The notes under the pieces are model-generated. The model was given only the letters and a program-made list of their open reading frames with translations, had not been told where the DNA came from and ran no database searches. From the NCBI RefSeq assembly GCF_000505665.1, contig NC_023033.1:2074313-2138312 (forward strand): a stretch of 64,000 nucleotides of DNA, in the 5' to 3' direction. Below, one piece after another: positions 18,802 to 27,811 of the stretch. How positions within the stretch are numbered: position 1 is the stretch's first letter; each line of letters starts with the position of its first letter. The translations under genes and the position numbers were made by a program. This DNA comes from Thermosynechococcus sp. NK55a. Lineage in GTDB: Bacteria; Cyanobacteriota; Cyanobacteriia; Thermosynechococcales; Thermosynechococcaceae.

Positions 18802-19031
18802 ATGGCAGTTTCAACAGAGCTTTTAGTTCTTGGTGTGTATGTGGCCTTGGCGGGGCTGTATCTGCTGGTGGTGCCGGCGATTGTCTATGCCTATTTGAAA
18901 GCGCGCTGGTATGTGGCTAGCTCCTTTGAGCGGGCGTTTATGTACTTTCTAGTTACTTTTTCTTTCCGGGATTACTCCTGCTCGCACCCTTTATTAACTT
19001 TCGCCCACAACCGCGCTCTCTCAATTCCTAG
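18802..19031 (+). CDS. ndhL: NDH-1 subunit L, frameshifted
   Basis: NdhL is a small membrane subunit specific to cyanobacterial and plastid NDH-1, needed for respiration and CO2 uptake. The start [19 protein letters not shown], a second helix around [20 protein letters not shown] and [11 protein letters not shown] are typical. The frame then slips: five T at 18957-18961, where six are required. With one T restored the protein continues [18 protein letters not shown] and ends RSLNS at 19031, giving 76 residues, the normal length. Unrepaired, the frame runs on to 19050 with an unrelated tail. The DUF3007 gene follows by five bases, a conserved pairing in cyanobacteria. Confidence 0.9.
18957..18961 (+). 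other. Single-base deletion site in ndhL
   Basis: Five T where six are needed. One added T turns VTFSFRDYS into [11 protein letters not shown] and restores the third hydrophobic helix and normal C-terminus of NdhL. Confidence 0.8.
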
Positions 19032-19036
19032 GTGCT

Positions 19037-19369
19037 ATGCGCCGCATTGATGTTCTAGGAATTGGTGTTGGTCTTTTCTTTGGCGGTGGTTTGGTCTATC
19101 TCCTGTTGCGGATGGCCGGGGTTGAGCCACTTCAGGCGGGTGTTTGGAGTCAGGCTATTTTTGTCTTGGGAATTCTTGGCTGGCTCTCCACTTACCTACT
19201 GCGGGTTGTTACGGGGCGGATGACCTACCACCAACAACTCAAAGACTATGAAGAGGCACTTCTTAGCGATCGCCTAGCACGGCTGTCGCCAGAGGAGCGA
19301 GCGGCCCTCGAAGCTGAGATTCTCGCAGAAACCAACCCTACAGCTGATCCTGAATTGGGAGATAATTAG
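19037..19369 (+). CDS. DUF3007-family membrane protein
   Basis: A 110-residue protein with two transmembrane helices (about residues 7-27 and 38-58) and a charged C-terminal helix ([13 protein letters not shown], then [13 protein letters not shown]). It fits the DUF3007 family of cyanobacteria and plastid-bearing plants, repeatedly found beside ndhL, which suggests a role with thylakoid NDH-1 or its assembly. It begins five bases after the corrected ndhL stop, so it is co-transcribed. Function is inferred only from this neighbourhood. Confidence 0.85.
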   Translation: MRRIDVLGIGVGLFFGGGLVYLLLRMAGVEPLQAGVWSQAIFVLGILGWLSTYLLRVVTGRMTYHQQLKDYEEALLSDRLARLSPEERAALEAEILAETNPTADPELGDN

Positions 19370-19394
19370 CTCAAGTTTCCCCTATGGCTTGGCA

Positions 19395-20951
19395 ATGCAC
19401 TTTCCCCGCTCCTGTGGTTTACTGCTCCATCCCACCTCCCTTCCCGGTGGTCACGGCATTGGTGAGTTGGGTGCCGCTGCCCGTGAGTTCTTGGAATTTT
19501 TAGTGGCCAGTGATCAGCAGTACTGGCAAGTGCTGCCCCTAGGCCCCACCGGCTTTGGGAATTCTCCCTATATGTGCTATTCCGCTATGGCGGGTAACCC
19601 GCTGCTGATTAGCTTGGAGGAGGTCGCAAAAGCCGGTTGGTTAACGGAGGCTGATCTAGCGCAGATTAACCTTGAGAATCGCGATCGCGTGGATTTCGAC
19701 GCTGTGATCAACCAGAAACTGCCGCTCCTACGCCTTGCGGCGCAACGTTTTCAGAGTCAAGCTACCCCAGGAGACTGGCAGGCCTTCCGCGACTTCCAAG
19801 CCCTTGCTCACTACTGGCTGCCCACCTATGCCCTCTTTATGGCAATTAAGGAGCACCATGAGGGACAGCCGTGGTATGAATGGCCCGCTCCTTTGCGCGA
19901 TCGCGAACCAACCGCCCTTGCCGCTATCCAAGTTGTTCTCAAAGACCGCATTTTTGAGTACGAGTTTCAGCAATTTCTCTTTTACCAACAGTGGCACGCC
20001 CTCAAGGAAGCCGCCAATCAACGGGGGATTCAAATTATCGGTGATATTCCCATTTACGTTGCCCACGACAGTGCCGATGTCTGGGCCTTTCCTCAATTTT
20101 TTGAACTCAATCCAGAAACAGGTGCGGCTGCCCTCATGGCCGGTGTGCCCCCCGACTACTTTAGCGCCACAGGACAACTGTGGGGCAATCCCATTTACAA
20201 CTGGAAAGCCCTTGCTGCCGATGGCTACTCTTGGTGGATTGAGCGCTTCCGTGCTCTCCTTTCCTATGTGGACATTATCCGTGTCGATCACTTTCGCGGC
20301 TTTCAGGCCTACTGGCAAGTACCGGAAGGGGAGAAAACAGCTGTCAACGGCGAGTGGCAACCAGGTCCTGGTGCTGCCTTCTTTGAAGCTTTGCAAGCGG
20401 CCTTGGGACGACTGCCTATTCTAGCGGAGGATTTAGGGGATATTACCCCCGATGTCATTGCCCTGCGGGATCAGTTTCAGTTTCCGGGGATGAAAATTCT
20501 CCAGTTTGCCTTTGGCGGTGGTTCAGATAATCCGTTTTTGCCCTTTAATCAAGAGCGCAACTGCGTGGTGTATACCGGCACTCACGACAATGACACAACT
20601 GTGGGCTGGTATCGCAACCTGAGTGACTGGGAACGGCAGCGTTTTATTGACTATTTGGGCTATACCCCCAGCGAACCCCACTGGGCATTGATTCGCATGG
20701 CCTTGGGAACCGTGGCTAACCAAGCCATTATTCCCGTTCAAGATTTGCTCGGCCTCGATAGCCATGCCCGCATGAATTTTCCTGGGACTGGCGAAGGCAA
20801 CTGGGCATGGCGACTGACTGCTGGTCAACTCACCCCTGAACTTGCCGCTCATTTGAAGCACCTGGTACATCTCTTTGGCCGCCAAGCGCCCCCCAGGCCT
20901 CAACCTAGTGAAGCCGAGGCAGGATCCCTCGGAATTGAGACGCAGCCCTAA
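19395..20951 (+). CDS. malQ: 4-alpha-glucanotransferase (amylomaltase)
   Basis: A 518-residue GH77 enzyme that disproportionates alpha-1,4-glucans during glycogen turnover. Near the start are LLLHPTSLPGGHGIGELG and YWQVLPLGPTGFGNSPY. The nucleophile Asp sits in IIRVDHFRGF, the acid/base Glu in ILAEDLGDIT, and the transition-state Asp in YTGTHDNDTT. ATG 19395 leads into the conserved start; TTG 19389 is less likely. Its stop codon interlocks with that of the convergent pentapeptide gene by 4 bp. Confidence 0.95.
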   Translation: MHFPRSCGLLLHPTSLPGGHGIGELGAAAREFLEFLVASDQQYWQVLPLGPTGFGNSPYMCYSAMAGNPLLISLEEVAKAGWLTEADLAQINLENRDRVDFDAVINQKLPLLRLAAQRFQSQATPGDWQAFRDFQALAHYWLPTYALFMAIKEHHEGQPWYEWPAPLRDREPTALAAIQVVLKDRIFEYEFQQFLFYQQWHALKEAANQRGIQIIGDIPIYVAHDSADVWAFPQFFELNPETGAAALMAGVPPDYFSATGQLWGNPIYNWKALAADGYSWWIERFRALLSYVDIIRVDHFRGFQAYWQVPEGEKTAVNGEWQPGPGAAFFEALQAALGRLPILAEDLGDITPDVIALRDQFQFPGMKILQFAFGGGSDNPFLPFNQERNCVVYTGTHDNDTTVGWYRNLSDWERQRFIDYLGYTPSEPHWALIRMALGTVANQAIIPVQDLLGLDSHARMNFPGTGEGNWAWRLTAGQLTPELAAHLKHLVHLFGRQAPPRPQPSEAEAGSLGIETQP

Positions 20952-22297
20952 GCTCGCCGTCGGCCATCGGGCATAATCGTGCCCCGCAAATCCACTTCAC
21001 TGAGATTGGCACCACTCATATCTGCAGCAGTCAGGTTGGCCCGCGTCAAATCGGCCCGCGACAGGTTCGAGCCTGAGAGGTTGGCATCTCCTAAGTCTGC
21101 GCCACTCAAGTTAACACCGCTGAGGTCTACGGTTCCCAGCAAGCTGCCGCTAAAGGTTGCCCGGCTTAGGGTGGCTCCACTCAGGGTGGCGCGGCTCAGG
21201 TTTGCTTCGGAGAGGGTAGCACGACTCAGGTTGGCTCCCACCAAGCGGGCGCGGCTGAGATTGGCTTCTACTAAGTCGGCACGGCTAAAGTTAGCTTCCG
21301 TTAAGTCCACCTCGCGGAGATTGGCACCGCTCAGATTAGCCCCCCGCAGCTTCACCCCATTAAAGACTAGGCCACTGAGATTGGCACTGCGTAGATCCGT
21401 TTGACTCAAATCCGCATTATCCAGCAATGCACCCTGCAGATTTGCCCCTTGGAGATTCGCTCCCCGCAGATTGGTGCCCACCAGTTTAGCATGGCTGAGG
21501 TTGGCGCCCTGCAAATTTGCGCCACTGAGATTCGCACGGCTCAGGTTGGTATGACTCAGGTTCGCGCCACTGAGATTGGCACCACCAAGGTTGACCTCTG
21601 ATAGCTCTAGGGACGATAGATCCGCCTTTGCCAGTTCGGCGCCGACAAGTTTGGCCTTGGTAAGGTTGGCTTCACTGAGCTTGACTTCCGTGAGATCAAC
21701 GCGACTCAGATTGGCACCTGTAAGATTTGCCGCCGTTAAATTAGCACCCCTCAGGTTGGCACCGCTGAGGTTTGTGCCACTGAGATTGGCATTGCTGACA
21801 TCCGCCTGAATTAAATCCACACGGGTCAGGTTTGCCTGCTTTAGCTCTGTTCCATGCAAATTGGCGCCCTGTAAATTTGCTCCCGAAAGGTTCACGCCGT
21901 CGAGGGTCAATCCCCGCAGATCTGCATTGGCCAAATCCACACGGGAGAGGTTTGCACCCTGAAGCACTGTTCCCCGCAGTGTGGTTTCACTCAGTTCAGC
22001 GCGGCTGAGATTAGCTCGTGTCAGGTTTGCCCAACTGAGATCACTACGACTCAAGTTTGCGCCAGCGAGGTTGGCATCCACCAATTCTGCTTTGATGAGC
22101 ATCGCATTGACAATTTCTGCACCACATAGCACGGCGCCACTGAGATTTGCCCCGCTCAGGTTGACCCACTCCATGTCGGCACGGGAGAGAATAATCCCCC
22201 GTAGATCAGCGTTAATAAACTCGCCATTTGTCAAACTGGCGCGATTAAAGTCCCGTTCACCGCTGGCGTAGCGTTTTAACAACTCTTGGGGATTCAT
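20948..22297 (-). CDS. Large pentapeptide-repeat protein
   Basis: A 449-residue protein made almost entirely of A(N/D)LSG-type pentapeptide repeats, from about residue 15 to residue 445. Only the first ~14 residues (NPQELLKRYASGERDF) and the last few (IMPDGRRRA) fall outside. Such sequences fold as a right-handed quadrilateral beta helix. No membrane segment, signal peptide or partner domain is seen, so it is probably cytoplasmic. The short N-terminal cap resembles that of the pentapeptide protein at 26492. Function unknown. ATG 22297 is preferred over TTG 22300. Confidence 0.9.
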   Translation of the reverse strand: MNPQELLKRYASGERDFNRASLTNGEFINADLRGIILSRADMEWVNLSGANLSGAVLCGAEIVNAMLIKAELVDANLAGANLSRSDLSWANLTRANLSRAELSETTLRGTVLQGANLSRVDLANADLRGLTLDGVNLSGANLQGANLHGTELKQANLTRVDLIQADVSNANLSGTNLSGANLRGANLTAANLTGANLSRVDLTEVKLSEANLTKAKLVGAELAKADLSSLELSEVNLGGANLSGANLSHTNLSRANLSGANLQGANLSHAKLVGTNLRGANLQGANLQGALLDNADLSQTDLRSANLSGLVFNGVKLRGANLSGANLREVDLTEANFSRADLVEANLSRARLVGANLSRATLSEANLSRATLSGATLSRATFSGSLLGTVDLSGVNLSGADLGDANLSGSNLSRADLTRANLTAADMSGANLSEVDLRGTIMPDGRRRA

Positions 22298-22380
22298 CAA
22301 AAAAAATTGGCTCTGGAACTCCGCCCCTGAGAGCGGCTCTACACTCTAAGCCTAGCTTAATTCGCTAAAACCACACTACG

Positions 22381-22410
22381 CTCGTGAGAGGATGACTCGT
22401 GAGAGGATGA
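22381..22410. repeat. Perfect 15-bp tandem duplication
   Basis: CTCGTGAGAGGATGA occurs twice head to tail, 28 bases ahead of the aminotransferase start codon. It is a recent slippage or a doubled regulatory site in the short region between the divergent pentapeptide and DegT genes. Confidence 0.75.
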
Positions 22411-22437
22411 TAATAAAGACTTGCGCTCGATGCTCTC

Positions 22438-23592
22438 ATGGATACCATTCCTATTCTTGATCTCAAAGCCCAATATCAGTCCCTCCAACCAGAGATCGAT
22501 CGCGCAGTTGCCCGGGTACTCGCATCAGGTCAGTTCATTCTAGGGCCAGAGGTACAGGCCTTTGAGGAAGAGGTGGCCGCCTATTTAGGGGTGCGCCAGG
22601 CGGTAGCCGTTAATTCAGGAACAGATGCATTGGTGATTTCCCTGCGCAGTTTGGGGGTGGGTGCTGGGGATGAGGTGATTACAACCCCTTTTTCGTTTTT
22701 TGCCACGGCAGAGGCGATTAGTTTGGTGGGTGCCCGCCCAGTTTTTGTGGATGTGGAATTGGACTCCTTTAACCTTGATCCCAGTAAAGTTGCTGCAGCG
22801 ATTACCCCTCGCACCAAGGTGATTTTGCCTGTGCATTTATTTGGCCGACCGGCAGCGATGGGGGCAATTATGGAACTTGCTCAGGCTCATGGGTTAGCGA
22901 TCCTTGAGGATTGTGCCCAGTCTTTTGGGGCCCGCTATTGCCCGCCCTGTGAAAATTGCCAATGTGAAGCGGCAACTCAAGAAGCCTTGGCCCATCGGTT
23001 CACGGGCGCGATCGGTACGATGGGTGCCTTTTCCTTTTTCCCCACCAAGAATTTGGGTGCCTATGGTGATGGCGGTCTGATTACTACCAATGATGAGGAT
23101 TTAGCAGAGCGATCGCGCATGCTGCGGGTTCACGGCGCCCGTCAACGCTACCACCACGAAATAATTGGCTACAATTCCCGCTTGGATAGCCTCCAGGCAG
23201 CAATTCTACGGGTGAAGCTGCCCCATATCGATCGCTGGAATCAACAGCGACGGCGAGTCGCCCAAACCTATAACCAAGCCTTGGCTGGTCTTGAGGCAGT
23301 AGTGACCCCAGCCGTGTCTGCGGGGCATGTGTTTCATCAATATACGATTCGGGTGCTGAATGGCCAGCGGGATGCGCTTGTGGCTTACCTAAAGGAGGCT
23401 GGCATTAGTTCAATGATTTACTACCCCATTCCCCAAGATCACTTTCCGATGTACAAGGGGCAATCTCCTCCCAATCCTGTGAGCGATCGCCTTGCTAGCG
23501 AGGTTCTTAGCTTGCCCATTTGGCCTGAATTAAGCGATGCCACCATTGAGTATATTGCGGCAACCATTCGGCAGTTTTTTCACCCGTCCTGA
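22438..23592 (+). CDS. DegT/DnrJ/EryC1/StrS-family aminotransferase
   Basis: A 384-residue PLP enzyme of the sugar aminotransferase family. It shows the conserved DLKAQY start, GTDALVISLRSLGVG, TTPFSFFATAEAI, the cofactor-binding ILEDCAQSFGA, the PLP Lys in FFPTKNLGAYGDGG (near residue 206), and YNSRLDSLQAAILRVKL. A Cys-rich insert PPCENCQCEA (near residue 164) lies between the Asp and Lys motifs. It probably aminates a keto sugar for cell-surface polysaccharide; no sugar-biosynthesis genes adjoin it, so the substrate is open. Confidence 0.92.
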   Translation: MDTIPILDLKAQYQSLQPEIDRAVARVLASGQFILGPEVQAFEEEVAAYLGVRQAVAVNSGTDALVISLRSLGVGAGDEVITTPFSFFATAEAISLVGARPVFVDVELDSFNLDPSKVAAAITPRTKVILPVHLFGRPAAMGAIMELAQAHGLAILEDCAQSFGARYCPPCENCQCEAATQEALAHRFTGAIGTMGAFSFFPTKNLGAYGDGGLITTNDEDLAERSRMLRVHGARQRYHHEIIGYNSRLDSLQAAILRVKLPHIDRWNQQRRRVAQTYNQALAGLEAVVTPAVSAGHVFHQYTIRVLNGQRDALVAYLKEAGISSMIYYPIPQDHFPMYKGQSPPNPVSDRLASEVLSLPIWPELSDATIEYIAATIRQFFHPS

Positions 23593-23621
23593 GGCGTTTC
23601 TGTGAGTATCTCTTCAGGTGT

Positions 23622-23651
23622 TGCCTTAGCATCTGCACTAAGGCAGTCTTT
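23622..23651 (+). terminator. Possible terminator after the aminotransferase gene
   Basis: A perfect 8-bp stem (TGCCTTAG / CTAAGGCA, loop of eight) begins 29 bases after the stop codon. It is followed by GTCTTTG, a weak T stretch, so termination efficiency is doubtful. Confidence 0.4.
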
Positions 23652-23821
23652 GCCGCAACTTAACAGAACCTTAAACTGAGACTCGCTAGGCTAGCTACAG
23701 CTCTTTGCCAAGATGGGGCGTTACAAACACAACACGGGACATGGTTTCCTAATTATGGGTATTGGCTGTGTTTACCCCCTCTGGAAAGGGCTGTCCTGTT
23801 GCTTACCCGAGGAGATCCCCC

Positions 23822-24826
23822 ATGAAGGTTGCGGTTTTTAGTGCGAAATCCTACGATCGCCAGTTTTTGGATGCTGCCAATGCGGCTCAAGGCTATCCCC
23901 ATATTCTAACCTATTACGATTTGCTGCTGCGGCCTCAAACAGTGTCCCTGGCTGAGGGGCACAATGCAATCTGTGCCTTTGTCAATGACGATCTTGGGGC
24001 ACAGACCCTAGAGCGACTCGCACAGTTGGGGGTGCGTCTAGTCACCCTGCGCTGTACGGGCTTTAACAATGTGGATTTAGCTACGGCGGCCAACGTGGGC
24101 ATAACGGTTACCCGCGTGAGTACTTATTCCCCCTATTCGGTGGCAGAGCATACGGTGGGGCTGATCCTGATGCTCAACCGCAAACTCCACCGTGCCTACA
24201 ACCGGGTGCGCGATGATAACTTTTCCCTAGAGGGACTGATGGGCTTTGACCTCCATGGTTGTACCGTTGGCATCATTGGCACGGGTAAAATTGGCCGAGT
24301 TGTTGCTCAGATTCTGCATGGTTTTGGCTGCCACCTTTACGGTTACGATCCCTACCCTAGTGAAGCTTTTAGGGAGATTGGTACCTACACAACCTTAGAA
24401 ACATTGCTGGCGGCATCCGACATTATTACCCTCCATTGCCCCCTGCTTCCCGAAAATGAACACCTGATCAACGCCACCACGATCGCCCAAATGAAGCGGG
24501 GCGTCATGCTAATCAATACCAGTCGCGGCAAACTGGTGGACACCAAAGCCGTCATTGAGGGCATTAAAAGCGGCCAAATTGGTTATCTGGGCATTGATGT
24601 CTATGAAGAGGAAGACTCCCTCTTTTTCCAAGACCTCTCGGACACCATCATCCAGGACGACACCTTCCAACTCCTGCAATCCTTCCCCAATGTGGTGATT
24701 ACTGCCCACCAGGCCTTCTTTACCCGCAATGCTCTCACGGATATTGCCCGTACCACGATTGAAAATTTGACCTGTTTTGAGCAAGGCCTGCCCCTAGCAA
24801 ACGAAGTGAAACAGCCCTCACCCTGA
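23822..24826 (+). CDS. D-lactate dehydrogenase-type 2-hydroxyacid dehydrogenase
   Basis: A 334-residue NAD-dependent D-2-hydroxyacid dehydrogenase. The coenzyme loop is GIIGTGKIGRV (near residue 150); the catalytic Arg is in LINTSRGKLVD, the Glu in GIDVYEEE, and the His in VVITAHQAFFT (near residue 297). The N-terminus MKVAVFSAKSYDRQF matches the D-lactate dehydrogenase branch. GAGGAGA lies ahead of ATG 23822, so the longer frame from 23762 is rejected. It probably reduces pyruvate to D-lactate during dark fermentation. Confidence 0.93.
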   Translation: MKVAVFSAKSYDRQFLDAANAAQGYPHILTYYDLLLRPQTVSLAEGHNAICAFVNDDLGAQTLERLAQLGVRLVTLRCTGFNNVDLATAANVGITVTRVSTYSPYSVAEHTVGLILMLNRKLHRAYNRVRDDNFSLEGLMGFDLHGCTVGIIGTGKIGRVVAQILHGFGCHLYGYDPYPSEAFREIGTYTTLETLLAASDIITLHCPLLPENEHLINATTIAQMKRGVMLINTSRGKLVDTKAVIEGIKSGQIGYLGIDVYEEEDSLFFQDLSDTIIQDDTFQLLQSFPNVVITAHQAFFTRNALTDIARTTIENLTCFEQGLPLANEVKQPSP

Positions 24827-24923
24827 GGCTCAACCAACTCAACAGGGGGACTAATGACTTTTCGGGCAAACAGATCCGCTATAGTAGCGATCGCGTTTGT
24901 TTCAGACAAGTCAGGAAAGACTC

Positions 24924-26129
24924 ATGGGGTGTGCAGAAAAAGTCATTTTGGCCTATTCGGGGGGGGTGGATACCTCCGTATGTATTCCCTATCTCAAGCA
25001 CGAGTGGGGAGTGAAGGAAGTTATTACCCTCGCAGTGGATTTAGGACAGGGGGATGAACTGGAGCCCATTCGCCAAAAGGCCCTTGATGCAGGTGCCAGC
25101 GCCTCGTTAGTGGCTGATGCCAAAGCTGAGTTCATCCGCAACTATGCTTTTCCAGCCATTCAAGCCAACGCCCTCTACGAAAATCGCTATCCCCTCTCGA
25201 CGGCCCTTGCTCGCCCCTTGATTGCCAAGCTCTTGGTGGAGGCGGCTACCCAATACGGTGCTGACGCTGTTGCCCACGGCTGTACTGGGAAAGGGAATGA
25301 TCAAGTCCGCTTTGATGTGGCGATCGCTGCCCTCAATCCCCATCTCAAGGTCTTGGCACCCGCGCGTGAATGGGGCATGAGCCGTGAAGAAACCATTGCC
25401 TACGGCGAACGCTTTGGCATTCCTGCGCCTGTCAAGAAATCTTCCCCCTACAGCATTGACCGCAATCTTTTGGGACGCAGTATTGAAGCTGGCCCCCTTG
25501 AGGATCCGTGGATTGAACCCCTTGAGGAGGTCTATTTGATGACCCAAGCCATTGAACACACCCCCAACTCCCCGGAGTATGTGGATATTGGCTTTGAAGC
25601 AGGGGTTCCTACCAGCCTCGATGGTCGCCCCCTTGATCCTGTGACATTGGTCAGTGAACTCAATGAGCGAGTGGGTCGCCACGGCTTTGGCCGCATTGAC
25701 ATGATTGAAAATCGCCTGGTTGGCATTAAATCCCGTGAAATTTACGAAGCCCCTGGTCTACTGGTGCTCATTGACGCCCACCGCGATTTGGAAAGTTTGA
25801 CTCTGACTGCTGATGTGACGCAGTATAAGCGGGGCATTGAGGAAACCTACAGCCGCTTGGTCTATAACGGCCTCTGGTACAGCCCCCTCAAGGAAGCCCT
25901 CGATGCCTTTATTCAACAGACTCAGCAGCGGGTCACAGGTACCGTGCGCGTCAAGCTCTTTAAGGGGACTGCACGGGTGGTGGGGCGGCAATCTCCCTAC
26001 TCCCTTTATACGCCTGATTTGGCCACCTATGGCAGGGAGGATCAATTCGACCACAGGGCAGCTGAGGGCTTTATCTATGTGTGGGGGCTACCCACCCGTG
26101 TCTGGGCAGAAAAACTGCGCCAAGGCTAG
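24924..26129 (+). CDS. argG: Argininosuccinate synthase
   Basis: A 401-residue ATP-dependent ligase joining citrulline and aspartate in arginine synthesis. The ATP pyrophosphatase loop [10 protein letters not shown] (residues 11-20), the [13 protein letters not shown] citrulline-binding motif, and [17 protein letters not shown] are intact. ATG 24924 gives the usual length; AGGAAAG lies upstream. TATAGT at 24880-24885 may be its -10 box. The stop interlocks with the convergent YciI gene in a 4-bp CTAG. Confidence 0.96.
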   Translation: MGCAEKVILAYSGGVDTSVCIPYLKHEWGVKEVITLAVDLGQGDELEPIRQKALDAGASASLVADAKAEFIRNYAFPAIQANALYENRYPLSTALARPLIAKLLVEAATQYGADAVAHGCTGKGNDQVRFDVAIAALNPHLKVLAPAREWGMSREETIAYGERFGIPAPVKKSSPYSIDRNLLGRSIEAGPLEDPWIEPLEEVYLMTQAIEHTPNSPEYVDIGFEAGVPTSLDGRPLDPVTLVSELNERVGRHGFGRIDMIENRLVGIKSREIYEAPGLLVLIDAHRDLESLTLTADVTQYKRGIEETYSRLVYNGLWYSPLKEALDAFIQQTQQRVTGTVRVKLFKGTARVVGRQSPYSLYTPDLATYGREDQFDHRAAEGFIYVWGLPTRVWAEKLRQG

Positions 26130-26398
26130 TCGGGGGCTTCGACAATACACCACTCATGGAGTTCGTAGTGGACGCACTGGTGTTGGACGAGGGGATCACG
26201 GGCAACAATTTCCTCAGCCGCCTTGCGGGAATCGGCCTGAAACAACAGCATGCCACCCCCTCGCTCAGCCCAGTATCCCGTGCGGGCTTGATGGCCGGCG
26301 GCAATGAGGGAGCGTACATAGGCCCGATGGGCAGGAACATAGCGATCAAAGGTTGCTTTGTCCACAATGCCGCGCTCAATTTTGACAAACCATGGCAT
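26126..26398 (-). CDS. YciI-family protein
   Basis: A 90-residue YciI-like protein starting [10 protein letters not shown]. It has the family His in [10 protein letters not shown] (near residue 24), [14 protein letters not shown], and the [16 protein letters not shown] ending. It is only distantly similar to the one at 42-311. The frame extends to 26428, but the family start is at 26398. Biochemical role unknown. Confidence 0.88.
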   Translation of the reverse strand: MPWFVKIERGIVDKATFDRYVPAHRAYVRSLIAAGHQARTGYWAERGGGMLLFQADSRKAAEEIVARDPLVQHQCVHYELHEWCIVEAPD

Positions 26399-26491
26399 TG
26401 GTGATTGGCTCCTGTGGATTCGAATCAAGACCTAGAATAGCTATAAGCAGTGTGCCTGAGTGACGCTGTTGTGCCCTGATTGTGAGCGGCT

Positions 26492-27811
26492 ATGAGCAAA
26501 GCCATGACCCTTGAAACCTTGTTAAGTGAATTTGCCCGTGGAGTGCGGAATTTCCGTGGTGTTAATTTGGCAGGCAGTGTGTTTCCTTTAGTACAACTCA
26601 GCCATGTTGATCTGGCGGGAGCCAATCTGCAGGGCATTAATTGGAGTGGGGCGGATTTGATCAAGGCTAACCTGGCCAATGCCAATCTGCGGGGAGCTAA
26701 CCTGATTGGTGCAGATCTCAGTGGGGCTAACCTCACCGATGCAAACTTGCAGGACGCAATCCTAAGTGGTGCTGTTTTGGTGGGAGCCTACCTCTCCCGA
26801 GCCAATTTGCAGCGAGCAGTCCTCAGCGGTGCCATCCTCAAGGGGGCAGTTCTCCACGACAGTAATCTCAAGGATACGAATGTGGTGGGCGCAGATTTAT
26901 CGGAGGCGGATTTGACTGGGGCGATCGCCCGCCGCCAAGACCTGGAGGAGGCCAAGCTCGCAGGCACCATCCTACCCAACGGCGAAGTGGTTTTGGAGGA
27001 TGGAGACATTCAAGAGATACCGTTGCCACCCCCAACCACCACTCCCCAGCCAATGGCGGTTGCTAACGAAACTACTCTCATTGAGTGGACAAATGAGCAG
27101 GTGATTCAAATGCTGATCCTGCAACAGCACCCCTTGCCCAGTACCTATCAAAGTGCCGATTTGAAGGTGGTGGATTTGGGCAATCACAGTTATCAACTGC
27201 GCACTGTCACTGACACGGTCGTTGCGGTGGTGGAGGGAGCCAGTGTGGCCGATGAAAAAGTAACCCTTTTTACCGAGGCACCCTTTGCAGATTTAGTGGC
27301 CAGTGTACTCCAAGCCCATTCATTTTTGCCCACCCAATACGTCAGTGAACCGCTGCCGGCATGGCGGTACGAGCAGGTACCGATTCCCCAGGGGGGCGAG
27401 GTGCGTTTAGGAACGGCACGGCAACTCTGGAAGACCTGGTGGCTGCTGCTGAAGTCGGCTGCTGCTGCGCAAGAGCCGTCGCAATTGCAACTTTTGGTGG
27501 GTAAGGAGTGGCAACCCATTCGGGAGATTGCCTTTTCAGCCGCGGCAGCGGGGGGGCTGATCATTAAGACATCTGGGGGCGATCGCCACTATCCTGGGGA
27601 TGCCTCACTGATTTGGCTAGAAAAGATATCCCCGGCATCCCTAGCAACGGGTACCCCAGCGCCAACTCTGACCGTCCCTCCTTGGAAGGGGCTACTGAGA
27701 TTTGATAATAACCGCTTGACTATTCAAACTGCGGCTGGACCCGTCTGTGTTGAGGGGGAAAATCTGAGGGTTATCATTGGTGGGCAAGCGATCGATCTCA
27801 ACCAGCTCTGA
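26492..27811 (+). CDS. Pentapeptide-repeat protein with a large unassigned C-terminal region
   Basis: A 439-residue protein. Residues 1-20 form a cap (LETLLSEFARGVRNF) like that of the pentapeptide protein at 20948; residues about 20-165 are A(N/D)L pentapeptide repeats ending TILPNGEV. A proline/threonine linker (PPPTTTPQP, near residue 182) leads to about 250 residues that I do not recognise, rich in beta-type sequence, W and V. No membrane helix or signal is seen. Its stop overlaps the next start in TGATG, so translation is coupled to the nucleotidyltransferase-like gene, hinting at a shared process. Confidence 0.85.
   Translation: MSKAMTLETLLSEFARGVRNFRGVNLAGSVFPLVQLSHVDLAGANLQGINWSGADLIKANLANANLRGANLIGADLSGANLTDANLQDAILSGAVLVGAYLSRANLQRAVLSGAILKGAVLHDSNLKDTNVVGADLSEADLTGAIARRQDLEEAKLAGTILPNGEVVLEDGDIQEIPLPPPTTTPQPMAVANETTLIEWTNEQVIQMLILQQHPLPSTYQSADLKVVDLGNHSYQLRTVTDTVVAVVEGASVADEKVTLFTEAPFADLVASVLQAHSFLPTQYVSEPLPAWRYEQVPIPQGGEVRLGTARQLWKTWWLLLKSAAAAQEPSQLQLLVGKEWQPIREIAFSAAAAGGLIIKTSGGDRHYPGDASLIWLEKISPASLATGTPAPTLTVPPWKGLLRFDNNRLTIQTAAGPVCVEGENLRVIIGGQAIDLNQL

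Noticed and set aside
26411-26430. GATTCGAATC as tRNA T-loop
   Set aside because: No acceptor or anticodon arms can be formed around it; it is a short palindrome only.
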